From: Phyllostachys edulis
Taxonomy: Eukaryota > Streptophyta > Magnoliopsida > Poales > Poaceae
Direction: 5' to 3'
Length of the DNA stretch: 64,000 nt
Assembly: GCA_036346405.1 (NCBI GenBank)
Contig: CM070562.1
Span: forward strand, 70,761,482-70,825,481
The notes under the pieces were generated by a model that had not been told where the DNA came from, did no database searches, and saw nothing but the letters and a program-made list of their open reading frames with translations. The translations under genes were made by a program, and so were the position numbers. Shown in pieces: positions 49,348-59,725 of the stretch. How positions within the stretch are numbered: the first letter of the stretch is position 1; every line of letters starts with the position of its first letter.

Positions 49348-50210
49348 ATAGACCAAAGGTCCACGAGCACAGCGCAAGGGTTCACGGGGTGTTCACTGTG
49401 CACTTAAAGCTATGGGCCCCGCATGTCATTGACTCATCTGAGAATAACGATTCGTTTTAATTTTTCTTTCATTCAATGGCTCGGTCCCACATGTCAGCGA
49501 CTCAAGCATTAATTAAATAATCATTAACGCGTTGTTTTGTCTTAACGATCGAGATTATGCACTTAATGGTGCCGCTACAATGCATGTCCGTTTCAGACCT
49601 GCTGGGTTCCACGCACGGTTGAGCGGCGACATTGCTACTACAACGAGCCAAAGTCGAAACCACCAACGCTTCCAACTAAATGATGTGCTCATGAGCATCT
49701 ATAAGGTACTAGGAGTATACCAGAGCAAGGAGAGTCACTGGAGATGGCCGGAGAGTGGTTGTCAATGGTGAGCCAAGGTGGCGCGGTGAGCTTCGTGTGG
49801 AGGGGGGCGTTGGAGATGGAGATGGTGCTTGGGGAAGCTTGAGGAAGGTCGAGGGAGTCCTTGCGATGCTCCTGGTGTAGCCGATTGGTCCAAGGTGCGA
49901 TGAAGCTCTTGCGGTGACTGCGGTGGTGGAAATGACCAGAGACGAGGAAGAAGCTCCAATCCAACATCTCTAGTGGGTTAAATGTGAAATCAAGTGAGGG
50001 GAAAGGATTAGGGAACTCTAGAATGTGATATGACGCAGATAACGCGAAGAGGAACCCTTTTGAACAGCCGGAATGGTGGTAGTGGTGCACGACTGAAAAT
50101 GGAGCTCTAGCTCTACGATCTTTGAGCTTGGGTGAGGAGGAGAAAAGGAGAGGGGAGGTGCGCACTAGGGAGGAAAGAAGATAATGAAGCTCAGGGCAGC
50201 TTTTTATAGA

Positions 50211-50218
50211 CGGAGAGG
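50211..50218 (-). promoter_or_regulatory. Candidate TATA box of LTR E
   Basis: TATAAAAA on the minus strand, about 750 bp inside the LTR start, followed downstream by a CT-rich leader. Confidence 0.45.
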
Positions 50219-50966
50219 CGAAGTAGAGCGAATGAGAGGTGGTTGACTGCGGGCAAGGGCAGCGGAGCTCTCGGAGGCACTGAGGTGACTCCGGGCAGGG
50301 ATGGGTGACGAGAAGACAGGGGATGGGCGTGGAGAAGACTAGGGAGGTGACAGGGTTAGCTGGCCGGTGGGAAAACTGTGGGCGACGAGGTGAAACCATG
50401 GGCGCGCAGCAACGTGCTTGCGAGCGTGCGCTAGCGCTTAGCGAAGCGAGGTGGACGAAGGTCCCTGCTGGCGGGGCCCACTTGCCAGCAAGAGGTGAGA
50501 GTGAAATAGGTTTTAGGTTTTGTATTTCGGCTGATTTATTGGCCGAATTTATTTACTTATCAAACGAAGTACAAATTTAATGAAATTTTTTGTGGGAGCT
50601 TCTAACCTAATATATTTTCTCCTGTAAATTTTTCAGAATTTTATACCTTCTGTGAATTTATCTAAAACTCATACAAGTTTTTGTTCTTATGTGTTTGTAT
50701 TTGTTTTTCTTAACAAGTTTTCACATAAATTTTTGATGAATTATTCCTGAGAGAGTATGCCCGAAATAATTCTCTCATTTAATATTTTTACTTTGTTTTA
50801 TCTAATTCATTTTGAGTACATGTTTGTTTGTATTTCATAATTTGCCTTTTATACAAAAGTCAACATTCAAACATGTGTATATTTTCATATGCAAAATGAT
50901 CGAAGTATTTTTCCTAATGTATTTTTAATTCATATTCCCAAAATTCAGATTTTGGGATGTTAAGCA

Positions 50967-51832
50967 GAAAATTAATCGACGAGATTAGTCTAACAAGAAA
51001 ATGATTAGGAGTAATCATAACGATTTGGTTGTTGAAGAAAAGGTTGGAGCTGAATCCCGCCACCTAAAATAGCTCTTTGAACCGACTAAAATCCAAAATA
51101 GCAGACGGTCTTATGTACACCAAATCAACGGAAGACGACATGAGAGTTGTTTTAGCTCACCTGTTGTTAGTTTGTGACACATTTGACAAGAGTTGATGTG
51201 TGCTACTAGCCTACTAGATTCAGTTATTTTTACTTTGAACTGATAGTTGTAACAATACTTGTTATAGAACATCATCTCAATTCCCGTACTGTTAATTAAA
51301 AGTGGCACTGCTTCACTGTAGCTCAAATCAAATTTACAGGAATATTGATATCTCTGAATGTGTAAAACATCATCTCCTAATGTGCGTATTTGTTCATCAT
51401 TTTTACCGTGGCATTGTGCTTTGTACATAGCAATAAGTATACGAAAAGAAGAGCTCTCTTACTCTTGCGATAGATTCAATTTAATACGGATCATTCATTC
51501 TTTTTGAACAAATAGTTCAGATTGGTTAGAATTTAGTTATATTACATCCGATAGTATGAGTAGTAGAATCTCAAAAAAAGTAGAATTGTAATTCCTCATA
51601 CGGGGATCCATGACACAAGATTAATATTTTGAACCATAGTTGAAAAAATCCATAATATCCTCACGAAAAAACTATAAATACAAATAAAAATATATTATGT
51701 CCTTAATAAATCAAGAGTTAAATTTGATTTATACTACCATCATATACTTACCGGTAGAATGTACGTAAAATTTCTCAAAAAGAAATCACGGATGCGTAGA
51801 CACTGCGCATGTTTTGTACGTGATGCAGCCTC
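50967..51832. other. AT-rich 3' flank of the SDR gene
   Basis: No coding feature recognised. The part nearest 51832 is probably the 3' untranslated and polyadenylation region of the leftward SDR gene. Confidence 0.45.
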
Positions 51833-52234
51833 TCACAGCTTGGAGTAGAGCTGCGGCGTGCACCACTTGAAGAACTTGCCGGTGGGGAGCTCGTCGGGCG
51901 GCAGCAGCGCGAGCCCCGCGGCGACGCGGCCGGCCTCCTCGGCGGTGCGCCTGCCCCATCCGCGCGTCATGTCCGTCCGCGTGAACCCGGGGCAGAAGCA
52001 GTTGACGGCGACGCGGTCGCCTGCGTCGCAGAGCCGCGCGGCGAGGAGGCGCGAGTAGGCGTTGAGCGCGAGCTTGGACACCGCGTAGTCCGTCCACACC
52101 GCGGGCCACCCGTGCTCCCGCCACGTCCCGTCCTTCACCTGCGCCAGGAACCGCGACACCATCTGCTCGATCTTGCGCTCCGTCAGGCTGCCCTCGTCCA
52201 GCAGCATGCTCCGCAGCGACGGGTCCCTCACCTT
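51833..52234 (-). CDS. SDR-family oxidoreductase, last exon
   Basis: C-terminal exon (133 residues plus stop) of an NAD(P)H-dependent short-chain dehydrogenase/reductase similar to salutaridine/menthone reductases. Acceptor CGCAG at 52235-52239, first codons KVRDPSLRSMLLDEGS, stop at 51833-51835. The catalytic Tyr-x3-Lys is present as DYAVSKLALNAYSR (about 52095-52055). It is followed by VAVNCFCPGFTRTDMTRGWG, the usual post-catalytic Pro-Gly loop that contacts the cofactor. The end LPTGKFFKWCTPQLYSKL is a typical family C-terminus. Very GC-rich, as in many grass genes. It joins the exon at 61931-62113 in phase 0 (..GLLN + KVRD..). Substrate unknown. Confidence 0.93.
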   Translation of the reverse strand, partial: KVRDPSLRSMLLDEGSLTERKIEQMVSRFLAQVKDGTWREHGWPAVWTDYAVSKLALNAYSRLLAARLCDAGDRVAVNCFCPGFTRTDMTRGWGRRTAEEAGRVAAGLALLPPDELPTGKFFKWCTPQLYSKL

Positions 52235-52500
52235 CTGCGAGAGATAAGACACGAGAAAAATGGAAACTTAGAAACCTGCATCTTGTACATCTCCCGCATA
52301 ACAACAATAAAGTGTCTGAAACTAGTTACATCTAGATGCCATTGGAGACAAAATTAATTTGCCATTCATTCACATGCCAATGTACCGTTCATGCCTTCAT
52401 CATGGTCCCGTTGCCTTTGATCTCTTCTGCTTTCGCATTGGGTGTGTAGTTTAGTTTGGTTCAGAACTCAGATGGCTTTGGGGAGTCTGGACCTATGATG

Positions 52501-52580
52501 CACCGATACGCGATACCGGTACGGCGGTACGGATACGGCGATACCCTATTTTCCAAAAAAACCCGATACGACGATACGGA

Positions 52581-52614
<34 letters not shown>

Positions 52615-53561
52615 ATAGTAAAAAATATATATATAATAGTAAATATATATATATAATGATGCTTGATAAGTTATGAGAGCATATACGATTGGAAATGCAA
52701 CATCATATAGTCTAGCAACTATATCCTGTTACCAGTTCAGCTTTTGTTTTTTAAGCTGATCTACTCGATACCACATGCCATGAGAACACTGAAGTGGTGA
52801 AGTTGATCTACACGGAGCTCTAGCACGGAGGAGCGAGGGAACCAGAAAATGCACCTGACTGCTTGGGGTATTGGGGAAGATGGAGGCGCCGGTCGCTGGA
52901 GAGTGGAGAGGATGGAGCGCCACCAGGCCGCTGGTCGCCGGGAGGCGCACGGAGGAGCGGTAGTTGCAGCCTGGAGGACTGGCGGCGCAGAGGATGGACA
53001 CCGCCGGCCGCTGGAGTGGAACCGAGCCCAAGGCGGCCAGCGGCCAGAGGCCGAGTCGGTCGGCACACGTCAGCATGGGCTGGGCCACTGGAGCGCAGGG
53101 AGGAGCAGCGAGCAGCAGGGCCGAGGGAGCGGCCGGGTGCAGTGGGGCGCAGAGGCGCGGGCTTGGCCGAGGAAACGACGCGAGCGAGCGAGTCGGAGAG
53201 ACGGCGGCGGGCCGGCATGCCGACGGCGGTGGCGGGCCGGGAACCGGAGGGGCGACACTGGAGGCGGCGCCGTGGAAAGCAGCAGCCGAAGGGCGCAATG
53301 AGGTGAGGGGGATGGAGGCGCACGAGCACGGGGGCAGCATTTAGGGTTGATGCTGGTGCGGCAGGCCATTTGGCTTGGGCCATGAATCGCAATTTTTTTT
53401 TTCCAAATAGGTCAGATTTTCGTGACGGATATTTATTTCCTTTTTTTTAAAACATAAATATTTTCGATACTTCCCGACACGATCGGGTCAGACGGAGCCG
53501 CATCCATATCCAAACGACGGGATACGGGTACTCCGCCTTCCACCAGACGAGTATCGAGGTC
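52501..53561. mobile_element. Possible non-autonomous DNA element with GATAC-rich ends and GC-rich cargo
   Basis: The left end has repeated CGATAC/GGATAC words (CACCGATACGCGATACCGG, 52501-52545). The right end has similar words in inverse orientation (TTTCGATAC, GGGATACGGG, GAGTATCGAGG, 53461-53560). Between them is a GC-rich stretch (about 52840-53340) that is open in several frames but matches nothing I recognise. The build recalls elements that carry captured gene pieces, but no clean terminal inverted repeat or TSD could be fixed. Confidence 0.35.
52581..52614. repeat. TG/TA microsatellite
   Basis: A (TG)n run that turns into (TA)n, followed by two further ATATATAATAGTA-like copies to about 52655. 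Confidence 0.95.
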
Positions 53562-53673
53562 TAGACAGTTCAGGGTGTGGACAGAGGGTACAAGGCAGAG
53601 CACCGATCATGTCATATGCTGGTGACAGAGACTTGGAAATGGTCTTATCTATAGGGACTAGTCTAGTGCGTTC

Positions 53674-55313
53674 TCTTGGATATTTTGAGGGCTATTTGGC
53701 AATTTCTCATTTTGAGAAAAGAAGAAAATAGATAAGAAAAAAAGAAAATAGAGAGGTCCTCTTGTCATTGAGATGAGGAAAGGGATAAGGGGATGAGACC
53801 TTATCTCCAACCTAGGAAGGTGAGGCTTTCGTGCGCTGGGCTTTCAGCCTGGCGGCGACGGGCGACTTAGGTAGGCAGGTGTGCCGTCTTGGGCGAGATG
53901 TGCGCTATCCGTTTGCGACGTTAGCCGGTCCTCCTCCATCACCTCTTCATATGCCGGCTCTTCTTTCTCCGAACCCGAATCACAGTGAGTTTCCCCTCCT
54001 TTTGATCTGCTTCTCCTCCTCCGGGTTTGGTTTCGACTTTGGGGCTTTGGAGCTCCTACGCCGCCGTGATTATCCCGACGCCATTTGGTGGTGAGCTCTG
54101 GACCTCCTCCTTGCACATCTCTTTGGTTCCTTTCTTGCACCCGCTTCTCTGTTGGGTGTGCTGTGAAGAGAATTTGGCGCATGTGCAATTGGAGCTTGAG
54201 TTCCAGTCGGTACTGGCTTGATCTTGGTGTGGTGGTTGATTCAGTTGTTGGTGATTGGTGCTCATGGGTGCACTCGGTCAGTGCATTTCTGTTGTTCTTG
54301 TGCGGCATCTCTTGTATCTCGGATTCGTCTTTCGGTGTGTCCCGAATTGTGAAGATTGGCATTGTATCTCCTACAACCTTGCCTGGTATTCGCGGCACAA
54401 CAGGGTGATTGGTTTTCTAAGACAGCGCGAGTCGCGTGCCTTGCCCAGTTTACTACTCGGTGGCTTTGAGTGACATCCTCATCGTGAGTATAGTTGATTG
54501 CAATTTTTCGCATTACTAAGCATTGTGTGTGTGCTAGTTAATTACATTATGTAATTTAGTCTAGTACTGGGAGGCTTTGCAAGTAATGACTGTGGGCTCG
54601 GTTTAAATGCTTAATGAGGATAGTTGTCATATACTGAAATTGAATTGATAGCTAAATTCATATTTGAGCTATAAGTGTGTTGTGTACTGTTGTCAATTTA
54701 TCTCTAGTTTTTCGGCTCTATTACTTTCAGAAGGTCCAGTTGCATTGTGTCTACTAAATTGGGTTGATTCTCTGCTCTGTGACCTTGTTGGTCCTCTGTA
54801 AGCCAATTGGCTTACATACTGCAATTTGTGATCTTTTAGCACTGTTAGTTATTTACTTCTCTGTTGACTAAAATGCTAAAGTTTTGATTCTGTGATTCCT
54901 TGCACTGTTAAGCAAAATCAAGTCAAAGTTGGCTGAAAGGAAACTTGTTGTTTATGATATTAAAATTTTGACATATTAGTAAAACATTTTTCAAAGCTCA
55001 AAGTCTGTTTTTTTATTATCATATTCAATTTGTGAATAGTATAGACAATAGTGGTAATGAGGCCAAGATTTTATCTTGAGCAGCCTAACATTTGAGAGCA
55101 ATAAACAAACAATCTAAATCTAAGCATTATGCTGATTTCTTTTATTGTTAAGATCTATCTTTTGAGCATTTTATCTTGGTTAATTGATATGAAGATATTT
55201 CATGCTTATATGATATTCCTGTCATTTAAATGCTGCTGGAATTATGCTTTAATTATTGTTAATTATGCTGGAATTAATTCTGAACATTTGCTAAAACTAC
55301 CAATTTTACAACC
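53674..55313 (+). repeat. 5' LTR of element D
   Basis: 1640 bp, collinear with the right LTR. First bases TCTTGG (G-to-C change in the terminal TG), last bases TTTTACAACC. Confidence 0.9.
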
Positions 55314-55329
55314 ATTCAGAAAACCAAAA

Positions 55330-56120
55330 TTTGAAGAAATCGTTTCCTCGTCTGATGTCGTTAAGCCGGAAGTGTTTGATGGTGCCAACTTTAAACGTTG
55401 GTAGGCTAAAACAAAACTATGGCTGACTGGCCTCAAACTTTTTTTGGGCTATTTCAAATCCTCTAATGTTCCCACTGGAAACTGCTGCTATGACGCGGTG
55501 GGAAGATGCGAACAATTTAGTCTTAGCTTGTTTGTTAGCCATCCTATACAACCGGCTGTTTGACATGTACGTTAACTTCAAAGATGCTAAGCAACTCTGG
55601 GACAAACTTGCTGAGAAATATTCTGAAGGGGATAATGAGAATTAGTCATTCATAACTACTACCTACTTGAACTTTAAGATGGTGGAGGAGTGGTTGGTGA
55701 TGGAGCAGCTCCATGAGCTACAACTCCATGTACGTGACTTAAGTCAGTACGACTGTGTCCTACTAGAGAAGTTTCAAGTGAATGTCATCCTGGCTAAGTT
55801 AACGCCCACGTGGTGTGGCTTTGTGACCGCTCGTAGACATATAAAGGAGCGCTTGACTCTCAATGAGCTGTCAGCTGCCATTAATTTCGAAGAGTGTGCG
55901 AGAGCCGGTGACGGTACAGAAAATACTCAAGTTTAGGCTCATCAGGTAGAGGTTAGGAGTGCTGGAGGCTTTGGGAAACAGAAGGTCAAGATTTAGCCCC
56001 AAAACAAGCTCTAAGGAAAGAAAATAAGAAGGAATTGTCTACTTTGTTTGTGGAGTGGTTGGTCACAAAGCCAACCATAGCCACAATTGTAAAGGCAATG
56101 GTCCTTCTCCTGGTCAGCAT
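55330..56120 (+). pseudogene. gag of element D
   Basis: Copia-type gag of the UBN2 kind. KPEVFDGANFKRW (about 55363) is followed at once by a stop where relatives have Gln, then KTKLWLTGL. A segment NFKDAKQLWDKLAEKY lies at about 55571, then a further stop. The second half, KMVEEWLVMEQLHELQ to FEECARAG, is at 55676-55910. A zinc-knuckle remnant FVCGVVGHKANHSHNC lies near 56050-56095; the second half is lengthened and probably does not bind zinc normally. Broken by at least three stops and a frameshift. Confidence 0.82.
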
Positions 56121-56159
56121 AAAGGCTGCAAGGCTGAAGTGAATGTCTCACTGGCTAGT

Positions 56160-59100
56160 TCCAGTTCAGAAGGGTATGTACCTCAGGCCTTTATGACAAG
56201 TCCATGTATTGATTGGTGGATTGATACTGGTGCTACTAGACATATATGTACTAATCAATCTTGTTTCTCTTCATTTCAGGGTGAAGGTGGTGGATCTGTC
56301 TTGATGAGGAACAGAGTTGCTGCTACAATACGTGGGATTGAACATATTTGCTTGAAGCTCACTTCAAGCAAAACACTCATTCTCAAATATGTGTTGTACG
56401 TGCCTACAATGACTTGCAATCTGATGAGTGAGTCTATGTTGTGTAGGTAAGGAATAAAGGTTGTGTTTGAGTCCAATAAGGCCGTGTTGACCAAATTTGG
56501 TAATTTTGTGGGCAAAGGCTATGATAGCGGAGGCATGTTCCGCTTATCCATTCTTGATTTCAATAATGTAAATATTTTTAAAGTTTCCCATTGCAATAGA
56601 GTTTATGATGTTTGGCATTCTCGTTTATGTCATGTTAACTTTGAAGCCATTGTGCGGTTAAGCAAAATGATTTTAATTCCAAACTATAATTATGAGAAGG
56701 TTTCTAAGTGTAAAGTGTGTGTGCAAGAAAAGCAACCCCGAAAACCTTTACATAGCGTTAAAGGGCAAATCACCTCACCACTTGAGCTAATCTATTCTGA
56801 TCTTTGTGAGATGAATGAAATATTAACTAAAGGTAGCAAACATTATTTTCTAACTCTCATAGATGATGTGACTAAGTATTTCTACATTTACTTACTTAAG
56901 TCGAAAGATGAAGCACTAGCACACTTTAAAATCTTTAAAGCCGAAGTGGAAAATCAATTAGAAAAGAAAATCAAACGGTTAAGGTCGGACCGAGGTGGTG
57001 AATACATCTCAAATGAATTCTCTCAATTTTGTGAAGAAAGTGGAATAATTCATAAAATTACTCCACCATACTCACCCCAATCGAATGGAATAGCTGAAAG
57101 GAAGAACCGAACTCTTTGTGACTTGGTTAATACCATGCTACAAAGTTCAGGTATGTCCGACTATTGGTGGGGTGAAGCAGTTCTCACAGCTAATTATGTC
57201 CTCAATAGGGTTCCACCTCAAAATCAAGAGGAAACGCCTTATGAAGGATGGAATGAGAGAAAACCTAATTTATCATTTCTTCATACTTGGGGATACCTTG
57301 CAAAAGTACATGTGTTGTTACCGAAGAAAAGAAAACTTGGTCCTAAGACTGTTGATTGTGTCTTTCTAGGGTATGCTAAAAACATCACGACTTATAGGTT
57401 TCTAGTGGTCAAATCCGAGGTGAGTAACATCTCTACAAATGTAATGATGAAATCTCGTGATGCGACATTCTTTGAACATGTGTTCCCTATGAGACCAAAT
57501 GAAGTCACTGACCCTATAGTTCAAATGAACACTCTATTCTTCCTAGTGTGCATAGCACCGCTCTAGAATTGGAGTTGAGGAGGAGTAAGAGGGAGATGAC
57601 TGAAAAGTCTCTTGGTGATTACTAGGTCACCTATGTCATGGATGATGAACCACGAACCCTTTCAGAGGCATAAGCATCCCCAGATGTGGATTACTAGAAG
57701 GAGGCAGTCCATAGCGAAATGGATTCCATCATAGCTAACAGAACATGGAAGGTTACGAACCTCCCATCTGGATGCAAGCCAGTGGGCTGCGAATGGATCT
57801 TTAAAAGAAAGCGTAGACCTGATAGTACTATAGAAAAGTACAAGGTTTGTTTAGTGGCTAAGGGTTTCACGCAAAAAAGGGGGTGAAGACTATTTTGATA
57901 CATACTCTCATGTGGCTCGTTTACCAACAATTCGGGTGCTTTTAGCACTAGCTGCCGCATACAAACTCCAAGTACATCCAATGGATGTCAATACCGCTGT
58001 CCTAAATGGAGAGTTGGATTAGGATATTTATATGCAACAGTACGATGGTTTTGTGGTTGAAGGGCAAGAGAAGAAAGTATGTCGATTTATTAAATCCTTG
58101 TATGGTCTAAAGCAAACTCCTAAGCAATGGTATGAGAAATTTGATAGTACTATAACCTCAGTCAACTTTGGTATAAACGAAGCTGGTAAATATGTCTACT
58201 ATCGGTTTAGTAGGGGGGCGAAGGTGTCATTATGTGTCTTTACGTGGATGACGTATTGCTTTTTGACACCAACATGGATGCAATCAATAAAACAAAGCTT
58301 TTTCTCTTCCAGAATTTTGATATGAAAGACTTGGGTGAAGTTGATGTTATCTTAAACATCAAGCTGATAAAGGGTGAAAATGGGATTATTCTTTCACAAT
58401 CCCATTATGTGGACAACATCATAACCATATTTGGATTCATAGACTGCAAGCTAGTAGCCACACCCTATGATCCAAATGTTAAGCTATATAAAAACACTGG
58501 ACATGGAAAAGACCAGCTTAAATATTCTCAAATAATTAGATCCTTAATGTATCTAACTAGTGCAACAAGACCGGACATCTCATATGTTGTAAGCAGATTG
58601 AGTCGTTATATGACCAATCTAGGAGATGGTCATTGAATAGCATTACAAAGGGTACTTAGGTACCTAAAGGGGACCTCAAACTTGGGAATACATTATTCTG
58701 GCCATCCGACAGTCTTGGAAGGATTCAGTGATTCTAACTGGATCAGTGACTCGGATGACATGAAGGCTACGAGTGGCTATATTTTTACTCTAACAGGTGG
58801 GGCTATTTTGTGGAAATCTTCTTAATAGACTATCCTTACATGGTCCACCATAGAGGCTGAGTTGGTAGCACTTGACTCAACGACTTTAGAGGTATAATGG
58901 ATTAGAGAACTCTTTTCTAGCCTACCTGTGCTGGAAAAGCCAATTCCAGCTATATTAATCTACTGCGATAATCAAACCATTTTGGTTAAGGCGAAAAGTA
59001 GGAAGGACAATATAAAGTCCTCAAAACATATAAAGAGACGACTTAAGTCGGTAAGGCATGCTAGAGAAACAAGTGTTATTTCTATGGAATACATCTAGTC

Positions 59101-59190
59101 GGAAAGGAACTTGGTAAATCCTTTCACCAAAGGATTGGCGCGGAAGGCCATCTTTGCAACATCAAAGGGAATGAGGCTCATACCCATGTA
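56160..59190 (+). pseudogene. pol of element D: protease, integrase, RT, RNase H
   Basis: Protease: WWIDTGATRHIC (about 56215). A stop at 56449 precedes the integrase, open from 56463 to 57566, with VWHSRLCHVNF, the zinc-binding KCKVCVQEKQ segment, YSDLCEM, RSDRGGEYISNEF and YSPQSNGIAERKNRTL. RT: NRTWKVTNLP, GCEWIFKRK, VHPMDVNTAVLNGELD followed by a stop near 58019, KSLYGLKQTPKQWY (about 58094), a frameshift, then LCLYVDDVLLFDT (active site, about 58232). Later come IRSLMYLTSATRPDISY and a stop at 58634. RNase H: FSDSNWISDSDDMKATSGY, stops, ELVALDS, and FTKGLARKA (about 59124). Frame breaks make it inactive. Confidence 0.92.
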
Positions 59191-59725
59191 AAGGCTCGCA
59201 TTGGTGGTAACATATCCTAGTAGATCAGAGATCTCGTGAACTAAGCTCTAGGACAACAAACTATGTGGGATTAGAGAGCACAACTAAAGGTCTCATTAGT
59301 TGCAGTGCTCTTTCTGTATGGGAGGTTGAGCAATAACTCTTAATGAATTCGATACCTATATGGCATCGGGAATCATCCTAAAGGATTCCCTGAAGAATTC
59401 ACCTACTTGAGTATGATCGTGAGGTCACAATCAAGGGAAGATAAGAATATACTTTCTTAAATACTCATGAGCTAGATATGGGGACATGACCGTAACGTCC
59501 CAACCCGAGAGGAAAAAGGGCAAGCCACCCAGTACAAAATGTAACTTGAAAGAAAATTCTCACACCAAGGCATTGGATCAAGGCGAAATCCTCCTTTGTC
59601 TGTGTAGAGTCGTAGTTCTTGTTGCTAGACTTTGGGTTCAAACCCCGCAAGGTACCCATCGTCAACCAACTGTATATTAAACAAGTTTTGAGCATCTATT
59701 ATCAAATTGATAAATTGGTGGGGGC

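Larger units (their letters stand above)
22824..50966 (-). mobile_element. Element E: probable solo LTR, split by element C
   Basis: The two parts, 22824-25020 and 49353-50966, together make an LTR-like unit of about 3.8 kb on the minus strand. The right part holds a TATA box (50211-50218) and ends in TTTGGGATGTTAAGCA, which is the reverse of a TG..TAACATCCC Tekay LTR start. The left part holds the ACTAGTCCCATGATCA word (near 22876) and the conserved GTGTACAACTTTACCC block (near 23681), in the same order as in solo LTR F and element A. No internal region or primer site is visible. The outer TSD is not clear: ATTAA at 22819 recurs at 50971, four bases beyond the best TG..CA end. Confidence 0.65.

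Noticed and set aside
49689..50399. 236-codon minus-strand frame right of element C
   Set aside because: It overlaps the TATA and leader region of LTR E and has no recognisable domain; Ser/Pro-rich shadow frame.
50967..50975. ATTAA as TSD of element E
   Set aside because: It is four bases beyond the best TG..CA end and AT-rich, so a chance match cannot be excluded.
52729..53392. 203- and 190-codon frames in the SDR intron
   Set aside because: Opposite-strand frames are equally long and the composition is low-complexity Pro/Ser/Ala. More likely GC-rich transposon cargo than a gene.
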